The translations under genes and the position numbers were made by a program. A DNA stretch of 64,000 bases, taken from positions 62,001-126,000 of the forward strand of contig JAKEKT010000073.1 in NCBI GenBank assembly GCA_021495925.1. Reading direction: 5' to 3'. This document shows positions 11,420 through 23,000 of the stretch, in pieces (the first letter of the stretch is position 1; each line of letters starts with the position of its first letter). The notes beneath the pieces were generated by a model that ran no database searches, was not told the DNA's origin, and worked only from the letters and a program-made list of their open reading frames with translations. The stretch is from Diplodia intermedia. Its lineage: Eukaryota > Ascomycota > Dothideomycetes > Botryosphaeriales > Botryosphaeriaceae.

Positions 11420-14400
11420 CTATTCTTCCTCGTCCTCCTCGTCTTCCTCTTCATCTTCTTCGTCTTCGTCTTCGTCCTCTCCGTCCGACACTTCTTCACC
11501 CAGTTCCTTGAGGCGTTTCTGTGCAGGTCAGCGCCACCCATCCACACAGATATATCGGAAGTGCTTCTTACCTTGTCCTTGGCCCGTTTCTCCTCCAGGT
11601 CCGACAGCACCATTAGCATATCATCAAGTTCGCCTTGTGCAGATGCCCGGGCCTCCTCCTTCTCCGCCAGCTCATCTTGCACGTTCTTGAGCTTCTGCTG
11701 CGTGTCCTGGGCCTTTTCCTGCGCCTCCTTGACTTTCTCCTGCGCTTCTTTGAGTTGATCCTGAGCTTCTCTCAATGCGAAGTCGGTCGATCTGGCCGCA
11801 TTCTCATGCTTTTGCGACTGAGCCTTCACATCTCTGAGCTCTGTTTTCGTTGCCTCTGCAGCCTTCTCAAGCTGTTCCACCTTGCGCGTGAGCTCATCGA
11901 CCTGCGCAGTCTTCCGACGTACTGTCTCTTCCAGGCTTGCAACGGTGCCTTGCGCAGCCGAGAGGTCGGTGCGAGTCCGGCTGAAGTTCATTTCGACTTC
12001 CTTCAGCTGCTTGGTAGTCGATTCCAGACTAGACTCGGCCTTCTTGCTCCTTTCCTCGAAGCTTGAGCTCGTCTTTTGTGCAGCTGTGAACTCGGCCTGC
12101 ATCTTGCTGAAGTTCGTCTGCAACTCCGCCCATTGCTTCTTTGCTTCCTCAAGCGCGCCTTCAGCTTGAGTGCATCTTGCTTGCAGGCTTGACTCGGTCT
12201 TCTTGCTCCTGTCCTCGAGTTCAGCTCTCTCGCGTCTTAGCTGTGCGACTTCCCGATCATGCTGTTGCTTGAAGCTGGCTGCTTGTCCGGCCGCTTCTCT
12301 CTGCTTCTGCTGCAGCTGAGCATTGAGGCTTCCAAGCTGCTGGCGCTGGTGCTCCTCCAGTCTTTGCAGTGCAGCTGAGTGTGCGGCTTCCCGCTGTGCT
12401 ACGTCAGCTTCGTGGTTGCGCTGCAACGCCTCGTTGACGTTCTTTATACGGTTGATCTCGGTGGTGGTTGTGTCCAGATCTTTCCTGTGATTCGCCTGCT
12501 CCTCGTTGAGTTGTCTTTCCATGGACAGCATTTTCGACTCCGCACTCTCCAGTGCTTTGCTTTTCTCGTCAAGCTGCCCGCGGATAGTATCGACCAAGTC
12601 TCGATCAACGCCCTGGGGGTTCTGCTGGATTTCGATCCCTGGGTCTCTGTCGATTGCGCGCGAAAGTCTGCTGAAGTTATCCTTGAGAAAGTCTACGAAT
12701 GTGCTGTCGAAGAACACATCGGGTAAGTTTCCACCAAACGCGGCAGCGCCCCCCTGAGGCATGACCTCAAACTCGCGCACAAAGGGGTGTGTTCGAAGCT
12801 GCGTTATAGCATCCAGATACTTTTCTCGTCCCAGGCTGTTGAGCAGAACAGGCTGCAATTCGCGTCGTGGGATAGGCGAGTCTTTGGTAGAGAATTCGTA
12901 GATTATGCCAAGCAGGACGGCACAGAGACCTCTAATCACCGGCTTGTCCGTAGTCGTTCTCGCGGCAGTCGTGACAAGGGTCTGGATGCTGGCTCCCTCT
13001 CCGAGGAAATCGTTGACTGCATCGGGATCCTCGAACAGCCATCCACAAAGGACCATGAGATAGCCGAGAATCACTCGTTCGTCCTCGCCATTTTGAAGAC
13101 TGCTGATGAGGTTGCTGCTCATTTCTTGAATGCATGTGACGACTTCTTCCCCACTCTCTGCATCGCCTTCTACAACGCCCATCAACAGGCTTTTAGCATC
13201 CGGGTTCTCGAAAAGAAGGTGAAAAGTGATGACGGCGGCAAACCAGAGGCGATAGGGGTCTACAGTCTGGAAGCTTTGCGGACCGCGGACCAAGGTGGTG
13301 ACGACATTAGCAGCATCCTCCTCCCCGGCAAGGTGTACGTTCACAGCGTGATTAAGGAAGTGTCTGCCCGTTTGGTCATGGTTATAGAAGTATGCCTTAA
13401 GACATTCGCACGCAGCGAAGCGGGCATCGAACATCTGCACAGACGAAGCGCCAAGAATGAGATGCAACAGAGCCTCGATGACGTGCACTTGCGAGATACC
13501 GTTCTGCATCTTCTCTCCGTTGGGTTGATTGCTGTGCTCGTAATCTGAGATTGCGACTTGAGTCTGAGCAAAGATCTCCTGTAGTCTCGCGTTTCCCCTG
13601 ATAGCATCTGCGCAAACATACAGGGCCTGTGACCTAACGGGAACAGACACTGTGTGGTCAAAGGAAAGCTCAAGGGCGTGCTGTAAGATGCCGTGTTTGT
13701 GGAAGGCATCCTGGTTTGCAGCAGTGCCCATGCTGCCCTTCACGAGGAACATGCGGAGAACTGCCAGCAGGCCGAACAGATTCTTTTCCTTGTGCGGACT
13801 TTCCCATACCTCCTCCTCGGGGTTTGTGGGCCGAGGAACCTCAACGCCGTTGGTCAGAAGTGCGGCCAGCTTCGGCACGCAGCCCGATTCCCTGAAGGCC
13901 AGCTGGTTGGACGGGTTGTATTGGATAAGGTTCGCCGTTAGTGTAAGACAGTCCTGGGTCACAATGCTTCCTTGTCTTATGGATCCGTCGCCGTCGACAA
14001 GATTGAAAATCTTCTCGAAGGCATTTTGGAAGGCGACAATCTTCTGCAGCTCCGTCGAAGACTGAGTGAGGTCGATGAGAAGATCCAGGGCAACTGTACG
14101 TCAAGTTAGCCTGGGAGCCCCTGGTAGTCTACGGCATGCTGCAAGCCATACCGTCGCGCACAGCATCACGAGGGTCATCCAATGCGGCAACCAGTCTGGG
14201 TATGCCAAGTGGAGCGGACAAAATGCACTCTTGGGTTCTTTCGGGACGAAGCTCCGAGATGGCTTTGAGCAGCTTCAGGGAGTAGCGGCGCGAGTAGAAG
14301 TCGGTGGCCTCGAGAAGGTCGAGAAGGAGGGTGATGTTATCTTGCCGCTAGCATAAGCTCAGTACGAGTTAATCGGCGATGAGCAACGAGCTTACTTGAG

Positions 14401-14781
14401 TGAATTCGTCGGCCAACCACAGCGAAATGTCTTCCGAGGCCTCGGGCTATCGCACATACAGTCATTACCAGCGACCGGCTTCACGGATGAATGATTGCTA
14501 CGTACGCTATTCTCGTCCGGGTTGAAGAGCATCAACAGAGTCTCCAGCACCACCTTTATGGTATCCAGATCCTCCGCATCTTTTGTGAGGGCGGCGATGA
14601 GGCCGCGCAAAGAGCCCGAGGCAACGGACGCGGGATACTCCTTCGCAAAGCTGCGCAAGCCGAGGATGGCAGCGCGGCGGTCCTCCAGGAGAGTGGCGCT
14701 GGCGAGGCGGCTGCAGAGGGTGTTGATGGTGTCGGTGGCCGTCTGTTTGGCGGGCGCCTGCGCCTCGAGCATGCGCAACAT
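11420..14781 (-). CDS. USO1: Uso1/p115-type vesicle tethering factor
   Basis: This is the tether that captures ER-derived COPII vesicles at the cis-Golgi together with Ypt1/Rab1. Six exons fit: 14781-14506, 14446-14396, 14347-14152, 14093-11572 and 11518-11420 after introns of 59, 48, 58 and 53 bp (five coding segments in total, counting the last). All junctions keep the frame and give about 1,047 residues. The first ~650 residues form the armadillo-like p115 head (VVLETLLMLF, ERTQECI, LIQYNPSNQLAF). Residues about 690-1000 are a continuous heptad coiled coil, and the last intron leads into a very acidic tail rich in Glu/Asp, as in all p115 proteins. An unspliced reading would start at 13962, lose the first ~175 residues and replace the acidic tail with a basic one. 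It is divergent from RAT1. Confidence 0.93.
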
Positions 14782-15288
14782 TGTGGGCGGCGGCGAAGGC
14801 GTGGGGCGGGGGCTGGGGCTGGATCGCTGGTCGGGTTACTGCAGGGCCATGGCACGATTGGGGGAGTGCGAGGGCGAGGGGCAGCACGAATTGAGCGGTG
14901 ACAGGCGAAGCTGGGTGGTGATGCCGCAAGCTGTCCAGAGTTCCGGGGAAGCGACAGCCCTGCGCGACGGCGCCCCGTCGGCATCTGCCGCTTGCACTTT
15001 TGGCCGCGCCGCGCCCGCCTTCAAAGCCAATCCACCGACGCGACCTCCGCTCCACCACCGACACCCGCTCTTTGTGCGTCCAAACCACCCGCACGGAATG
15101 CACAGCCAGCGCGCCATTTCCGTCTAAGTCCTTCCTACGGGCGTCGCCCACGACGCGTCCTTTCTCTCGACACCGACCTCTGCGGCTAGTTTCGCTTTCG
15201 CGCCGAAGCCTTCGGCCACAGCTCACTTCGCAACCCGCACCCGCCGCCACTCCAGCTTCGCGCTCGTCGCCCGAGCTCCGCCGTCACC
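14782..15288. promoter_or_regulatory. Divergent promoter region USO1 / RAT1
   Basis: The 507 bp between the two start codons must hold both promoters. The RAT1-proximal side is C/T-rich, as is common before fungal start codons. I see no TATA box or coding frame with credible protein features. An ACGCGT hexamer lies near 15152. Confidence 0.5.
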
Positions 15289-18200
15289 ATGGGTGTTCCC
15301 GCGCTCTTCCGATGGCTTTCGCAGAAGTACCCCAAGATCATCTCGCCCGTCGTCGAGGCCGAGCCGGTCGAATACCCCGATGGCACTGTTGAGCCTGTTG
15401 ACGCCACAAAGCCCAACCCCAATGGCGAGGAGATGGACAACCTGTACCTCGACATGAACGGCATCGTACATCCATGCTCGCATCCAGAGGACAAGGACCC
15501 GCCGGAGAACGAGGAGGAGATGATGATCGAGATCTTCAAGTACACCGACCGGGTCGTCAACATGGTGCGCCCGCGCAAGCTGCTAATGATTGCTGTTGGT
15601 ATGTGAAGAATGCCCAGACGGCCCAAACATTTCCGATGCCTCCCTAAGGACAGCTTCATTATCCCACGGATGACGCAAAGCTGAGGGAGGTACGGCTGCT
15701 TTTCTTCCACTTTCACCCTCCATCCCATACGAGACAGTCGTGCTAACAAGGCGACAGACGGTGTCGCTCCGCGCGCAAAGATGAACCAACAGCGCTCTCG
15801 CCGTTTCCGCGCCGCCCAGGATGCCAAGCAAAAGGACGCAGATGCCGCCGAGTTTGCGAAGATGCTCGCCTCACAGAACCAGAAGAAGGGCGAGAGCGAA
15901 AATGACGACAGCGCCGAGGCTAAGATCGTCAAGAAGACTTGGGACAGCAACTCGATTACCCCAGGAACCCCCTTCATGGACATTCTGGCCCAAAGTCTTC
16001 GCTATTGGTGCGCCTACAAGCTCAACACCGACCCTGCTTGGGAGAAGCTCAAGGTCATCATCTCCGATGCGACGGTGCCGGGAGAGGGTGAGCATAAGAT
16101 CATGGAGTTTGTGCGCTCTCAGCGCCGCTCTCCTTACCATGACCCCAACACCCGCCACGTTATCTATGGTCTTGATGCCGATTTGATCATGTTGGGTCTT
16201 GTTACACACGAGCCCCACTTCCGCGTCCTACGTGAGGATGTCTTTGCCAATGACGCCAAACCCAGGACATGCAGACGCTGCGGACAGGTAGGTCACTACG
16301 CAGACCAATGTCGCGGAGAGATCAAGAAGAAAGAGGACGACCACGATGTCAAGCAGAACAAGGTCACCAAGAAACCGTTCATTTGGCTCCATGTTTCCAT
16401 TCTGCGTGAGTACCTTGCAGCCGAACTCAAGGTCGACGGGCAAGGTTTTCCTTTTGATCTGGAGCGTACCCTGGATGACTGGGTGTTCATGTGCTTCTTC
16501 GTCGGAAACGATTTCCTGCCACATCTCCCAAGTCTTGAGATTAGAGAGGGAGGTATCGACACTTTGATCAACATCTGGCGCGAGAACTTGCCTATAATGG
16601 GTGGTTACGTCACGAAGGATGGTCATGTTGACATGAGCCGCGCTCAAGTCATTCTACAGGGTCTTGCGAAGTTGGAGGATGGCATCTTCAAGCGCCGCAA
16701 AGAGACTGAGGACAGAAGGGAAGCCGCCCAGAAGCGCAGGAAACTCCAGGAGGAGAGGAGGCATGGCGGAAGATTCGCGCAGGGAGGAGATGGCAATCAG
16801 CAGAACAACTCCCCCACCGCTCGGAAGGGTAGCAAGAAGGGCGAGACTGCTGAAAACTTTGCCAACCTTCCTATGTTCAGCCCTGGAGAGCTTCAGTCGA
16901 AGGAAGCAAGGGCTCTGACTCACGAGAATTTTGTCAACAGAAAGGCCATATTCCAAGGCTCGGCCAATGTTGCAAACGCAAACAAGAGCGCAGCAGCTGC
17001 CCTGAAAGAGGGGCTGCTTGGCAAGAAGCCCGAGACCGTTTTTGTTGCTGCTGGTCAGGACGGCAGCGCGGAGGACGTTCCTGTTCCGGACGCTCCGGCC
17101 GAGGATGCTACCGCGACTCCGCCCTCTGCTCTTGGCAAGAGAAAGGCAGAACTTCTGGAAGATGACTCCAGCACTCCCGGCCGTAACACGCCGGATGCAG
17201 GCCCACCTGCCGTGAAGTCTGACGAACCGCCGGAGGACACGGTAAAAATGTGGGAGGACGGCTACATGGACCGGTACTACGAGCAGAAATTCCACGTCGA
17301 CCCCACGGATATGGAATTCCGCCACCAGGTTGCGCGGGACTATGCCGAGGGTCTCGCATGGGTGCTGCTGTACTATCTGCAGGGCTGCGCTTCCTGGACT
17401 TGGTACTATCCTCACCACTATGCTCCTTTCGCTCAAGATTTTGTCGATCTTGACAAGATGGAGCTCAAGTTTGAGAAGGGACGGCCTTTCCGCCCCTACG
17501 AACAGCTCATGGGTGTCTTGCCCGCTGCATCCAACCACGCCATTCCATCGGTATTCAGGCCGCTCATGGAAGAGGCGGACAGCGAGATCATCGACTTCTA
17601 CCCCGAAGATTTCCGAGTTGATCTCAATGGCAAGAAGATGGCTTGGCAAGGTGTTGCCATCCTCCCGTTCATTGACGAGAAGAGGCTACTGGATGCCATG
17701 GCTACAAAGTACCCGTTACTCTCTCCGGACGAGGCCGCCCGCAATGAATTTGGCAAAGAAGTTCTTCTGTTCTCTACCCGCCACCCTCTCTACGAAGAGG
17801 TTGCCCAGCAATGGTATTCGAAGAAGCAGGGCGAACCTCAGCATAAGCTGAATCCTGAGGTCAGCGATGGGCTAGCGGGCACGGTCACAAAGAACGATGA
17901 TTATCTGCCGCAAAGCTCCCTCATCTTCCCTCTAGAAACCAAGGGTATGCCAGACTTGGAGGAGGACCAGTCTATCAGGTAAGTCAATCATTTCCAGTTC
18001 CGCCAACGCGGTCCCAACTAACCGTCTCGACAGCGTCCACTACGAAATGCCCAAGTCCAAGAACGTCCACAAGTCCCAGCTCCTCCGCGGCGTGCAATTC
18101 CCCCCTCCCGCCCTCACCCAGGACGAGATCCACGGCGTCCGCAACCGCGCTCGCCACGGCGGCGGCGGCGGCGGCGGCGGTCGCGACCGCGGCTTCCACT

Positions 18201-18838
18201 CGCACAACGAGAACCGCTGGCAAGGCGGACCCCCTCGCCATCGCGGCGGTGGTGGCGGCGGCGGCTACAACAACGGCGGTGGCCACCACAACAACAACCA
18301 CCACCACCACAACCAAAACAACAACAACAACCCCAACCCCAACAACCCGATCGCCGGCTTCCTCAACCCCAACTTCGACCCGCAGACCTTCATGCAGCGC
18401 GGCCCCGGCGCCGGCGGCGGCCCACCCGGAGGTCCCGCCGGCGTCCCGCCCCCGCCGCACCTCGCCGCCCAGATGAACGGATGGCAGCCCCCGCCCCCGC
18501 CGCAGTTTGGCGGCGCGTTCCCGCCCATGCCGGCCGGCTACGGTGGATACGGCGGTCCGCCGCAGAATGGTGGTGGCGGCGGCGGCGGCGGATACGGTTA
18601 TGGTGGCCGGAGAGATGATAACTACAGGCCCGGCGGCGGCGGCGGTGGTGGTGGCGGTGGCGGAGGTGGCTATGGTGGGAGGCAGGATGACAGCTACAGG
18701 CCTGACCACGGATACGGTGGAGGAGGTGGTGGTCGCGGCGGCGATGGATACGGCGGAGGTGGCGGCGGCGGAGGAGGAGGTCGCGGCGGCGGTAGGAGGG
18801 GAGGCAGAGGCGGAAGGGGCGCTTATGACAGGCGCTAG
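15289..18838 (+). CDS. RAT1: Nuclear 5'-3' exoribonuclease Rat1 (XRN2 family)
   Basis: Rat1 degrades 5'-monophosphate RNA in the nucleus, acting in Pol II termination and rRNA/snoRNA processing. Exons are 15289-15598, 15758-17978 and 18034-18838, giving 1,111 residues. The N-terminus [11 protein letters not shown] and the [12 protein letters not shown] motif belong to the catalytic XRN_N domain. [15 protein letters not shown] and [11 protein letters not shown] carry further metal-binding acids. A CCHC zinc knuckle ([14 protein letters not shown], about residues 273-286) is the hallmark of filamentous-fungal Rat1. [16 protein letters not shown] begins the second conserved block. From about residue 884 the protein becomes a long Gly/Tyr/Arg-rich RGG-type tail with a His/Asn-rich stretch, probably RNA-binding. 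Intron 1 is 159 bp, longer than its neighbours; intron 2 is 55 bp. Confidence 0.95.
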
Positions 18839-20061
18839 AGGATCTTACTGCTCTCTCGCTCTCTCTCTCTCTTCGACTGACTACGCTCAAGGGTGTAGCG
18901 TACCGCTACGTCCTTAGGGTTTTCATGGGACACATACACGTGTTCACGTGGTGGAGGGGAGGAGAAAGAAATTTGGGATCGAAAAACATGTTGCACGTAC
19001 GCAACCTGCTGAGGGAAGGAAGTCTCATTAGCATGCGTGGAAAATGATAGGAAGATAAGGGAGGGGGGAAAATAGCTTAGAAGCAGATAAAGCAGTTATG
19101 ATGAAAATAAAGACCCTCCACCACGAACACTTCTCAATTCATGCTTTAGTGATGATGCGTGTGCACTTTAGTGTCTGTCGGCTTTGCTTGCTTTTTTGCT
19201 TCGAGAAATCAATGGCTTCGCATGTCGCCCGATGGATAAACACCACATCTCGTGTTCAAACCCAGTGACCTATACTTATTTGAATTTCGCATATGCTCTG
19301 GACTGTAGCCTGGTTTTTTTGTTCATCTCCATCCTGATTCCCTGGGTCTCGAGGCGAAAAAAAAAACCACACCATGCCCATGTTCATCATATGCTTGACC
19401 CGTATACCATGCAGCAAACAAGACCCATCAGATTCCATAGCCATGCAAAAATTAAGAAATTAAAAACAGGTTACTAGAAACGAAAGCCAGTCCCTCATGA
19501 AGGGAGGAAGGAACCAGGAGTGCAACCGCAATGTAACGGTTCGCCCATCGCGTACTCATCCCCCCTTACTATGCGCCGTTTCTGAGTCCGGCCGATCCGA
19601 GAAGACCTTGCATATGCAAATACGCCATTTTACCCATGCTCGCTCCGGCTCTTTCGCAATTGGAAAGACCAAGAAAAAGGAGAAGAGAGGAGAAAGATAG
19701 CCAGGCTTCACCTCCGATACCCGAATGATAGTTTCAAAGTATAAAAGCCCTGACTGTCTCATGTTTGCTCCGAAAGCACTCTCCGAATAGTTGACCGGGC
19801 ATCTAAGACCAGGCGCGGGGCATTGGGCAAGAAGCAAAGGATAAAGAAAAACAGGGCAGGTACAGTGAAAGGCTCAAACTTCGCCAGACTTTGTGAGATG
19901 GCGACGAGTACAGTTCAGTCGCAATGGCGCTGCTTCGTTGAAAGCCCGTCAAAGTAAGTACATCGGTAAGCAACCGGCTTTGCAATCGTCAAATGGTGAC
20001 AGTCTCTGTTGTCGACGCGGTTCTGCTGCCGAGAATACGAATGAAGGGGCGGATATCGCTC
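18839..20061. other. Intergenic, convergent 3' ends of RAT1 and the PARP-E2 gene
   Basis: A CT tract lies just after the RAT1 stop (18851-18873), followed by an AATAAA at 19106-19111, 268 bp beyond the stop, which is a plausible poly(A) signal. The rest is AT-richer sequence with short frames only. I see no gene or element. Confidence 0.5.
19106..19111 (+). terminator. Possible poly(A) signal for RAT1
   Basis: An exact AATAAA hexamer on the RAT1 coding strand, 268 bp after the stop codon, in an A-rich context. Fungal poly(A) signals are loose, so this is only a candidate. Confidence 0.3.
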
Positions 20062-23000
20062 CTAGCCGCTGCCCCTGCCCATGCCATTCCTGCCGGCCAT
20101 CGCCGTTTCCCGGAATCCGAAAGGCACCGTCCAGCCATGGGCCTCGCACGCGCGGATATAAGCATCGATAGCTTCACCAACGGTGTAGTCAGTTTTGTAG
20201 TAGTGCGGGTCAAGCCTCGCCGGCCGAGGTTCCAGTGACGATATCGCGAGGCGGACCTGCATCAGGACAGACTCAATAGAGTTGACCGCGCCCCATCCGT
20301 CGTTGGTGAGCAACTCCATACAAAGCGCGCCACCGGCAGTGACATGACCACCGCCGCCCCGCATGAAAGGCAGAAAGCGGGGGCGGATGACGCGAACGAA
20401 AGGAGGAGTGAAAGGGTAATCTTTTCCGAACGTGAGCTCCAAAACGACGCTCTTGACACCTTTCGCCTGCATGTCCTTAGCGAGAGGAAGATGAGGCTCA
20501 AAGGAATGGAGCTCGACTATCCACTGATAGAGATTCTCCATATGTTCCGGGTCGATGTACCAGCCAATTTCATGGAGAGGCTGGCAGTTTTGGATTTTGT
20601 TCATAGCAGTGAAATCCGACTGTAAACGCCTCGAAGCCACTATTGAAGCAGCATTTCCCTCAGGGGAAGGCAAGATTTCCAGTGTACTGAAGTCAAGCTG
20701 ACCAGGTACGAAAAGGGTTAGAGGATTCTGGTTGGCTGGGACGACATCCTTTTGCGAAGTGGCCGAATCAGCCCGTTCTATTTCCATTTCGAGTAGCTCA
20801 CGCTCATCTTGATCTGTGGCGACACTTTCGGCGTCGTCATCAATCTCGATTGCATCTTCAATGCTTTCGCCTGTCTTCAGTTTCTTGTGTCCTTTGACAA
20901 CTGCCTTAGCGGCCTGACTCGTCTGCGAATTCTGCACCACCTTTGCGCGGGACCTTGTGGCGGATGCTGGAATTTCAATTTTCTTGCGCTGAGTATTGAC
21001 TGGATAGTGAGCAGGATCCTGTCGGATAGAATTAAGCGGCAGCGGTTGTTCCTCCGGTGTCGTGGGAGCCTTGTTCATCATGGGAGCCTTGTTCATGTAG
21101 GGGGTTGTTCTGGGATCTGAAGCCTGGACAAACAGATACCTCGTCTGGATCCAGTCTATCTGATTGATGACAAAGTGGGGCGCCGAAGAAACGAATCTAT
21201 TGGGGGAGTTGACAATCTCGTTGAGCGAAACAGCGTCGTGGATGGTTAGCTTGCTTGAACGCCAAGTGGACGCGTTCACGTTTTGGTAGGCTAGTGCCCG
21301 TGAGTACATCAAGCTGGTACTCAAATCCTTGGACAAGTACACTCCGTGGCCAAAGGCTCTCCCATTGATGGTCTCCTCAAAATGGAGACCCTCGCGTATG
21401 ATGGTGTGCCAGTTGTGCAAGGCGCTGCCGTGCCAGGCGAAGATGGTCGGGATATGGGGATTAACAGCGGAACCCACCGTCCTGACAGAATTGATGAAGC
21501 GACGTTCTTTGTCCGGTGCACCCATGGCTATCCGAAACTGTGTCCATCCTGGCATTCCCCAGACTTGATCGTGCGCATCATTGTCCTCATCCGAGGCATC
21601 AGCTTGCATGATACACGCACGGTTAGAAGCAATGATCCATCGTAGCAGTCCCAACGAAGGAGCCGGTATCCTCGGCCACTTCATCAAATCGGCGTGCGCT
21701 CCTCCCATCAGCAAGTAGTCTTTCATTTCATCAACGGCTGGGAGGAGATCCAGGAGCACGACCATTGCTTCCTGAGTGCTGATCGCGTCGCACGAATCGA
21801 GATCCTGGTCGTACGCGACAAAGGTTGCGTCCTGGAATCCAGGGCTTGAGAGATCCGGTGAGAGATACTTCGAGCCTTCCGTAGCGTCTATCAATACAGG
21901 CCTGGAGAGCTGAATGGTGGGGAGCATGATCTGCTCGACCTTGAAATGTAGAGTCTCGTCGATACCCTGTACTTTCAACTGAATCCAGTCTCCTGGCACA
22001 AGTCTAAAATCTTGTCGAGTAACCGTTCGTTCGAGCAGTAGTTGGTGAATCTTCAGATCCACACGTGCGGTTTGTGACGCTTCGCTGGGAAGGGCCGACG
22101 GTGTTTGGTCGCCATCCATTTGAGCTGCCTGATACGCCGCCAAGCCTGCTGGTACCGCACCAGTCATGGAGTAAGACGATGCGTAGGGATTGTTCCTTGC
22201 GGCCAACTTCAGAACGTGAACCGGAGGTATCCTCAATCCGAGACCTTTTGGAAGATGCTTGGGCTTGAGTCGACCAGCCTTTGCGGTTGCCCAGCAGAGG
22301 CTTATCAGCAGATCAACAACCTTTGGCTGAGAGATGATCTCATGCTCAATGCTGGGGCCGAATCCAAGCTGCAAGTATTGATAAAGGCATAGCTGACTGT
22401 CGCAGACATACGGCTTGATTGCCTCGATGTCCGTGGGCATTTTCCGATGGCATACAAGGCAGAACTCTGTACAGCGAACGACTTGGCGAACGTAAAACTG
22501 CATTGCCACCAGAGGGAGGGAAAGTCGAAGTCCAGGTGCATGTCCAGACTTGTAGCTGGATATGTGGTCTGCCGTAACAATTGCAGGGTAGGTTGTGGTA
22601 GACGTTTCTTCGGCGCGATATTTCGGATCTTGGGCCAGTTTCCCTTTCTGGTCGGTGGTATGATGGTCGTGCCAAAACGCCATTGCACCATCCCAAGACA
22701 TGCCCTCCCTGATTCTACACTTGAGAATGGGCAGGAATTTCTGACAGAAAAGATCCCTTAGAGGCCCGGCTATGAAGAGCTTGCGGAAGTCGCCATTCTT
22801 GGGTTCGGCCGTCTCGTTTTGAGCCTTTACGTCCGTTGTCGCGAACGCCTGGATGATCTCGCTTCGAGAAGGCTTATAGGACGAGCTCACACCAAAGCGA
22901 AAGTCCAGCATATCCTTCCAAGCAGTAGGCTCTTCAATGTGACCAACATGCCTGTATCCCTTCGGGTAGTGGATGAGGAGGACGAGGTACTCTGTAGGGC

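Noticed and set aside
19254..19262. A GTTCAAACC box resembling a tRNA B box
   Set aside because: No A box at the right distance and the flanks do not form a T-arm stem or acceptor stem.
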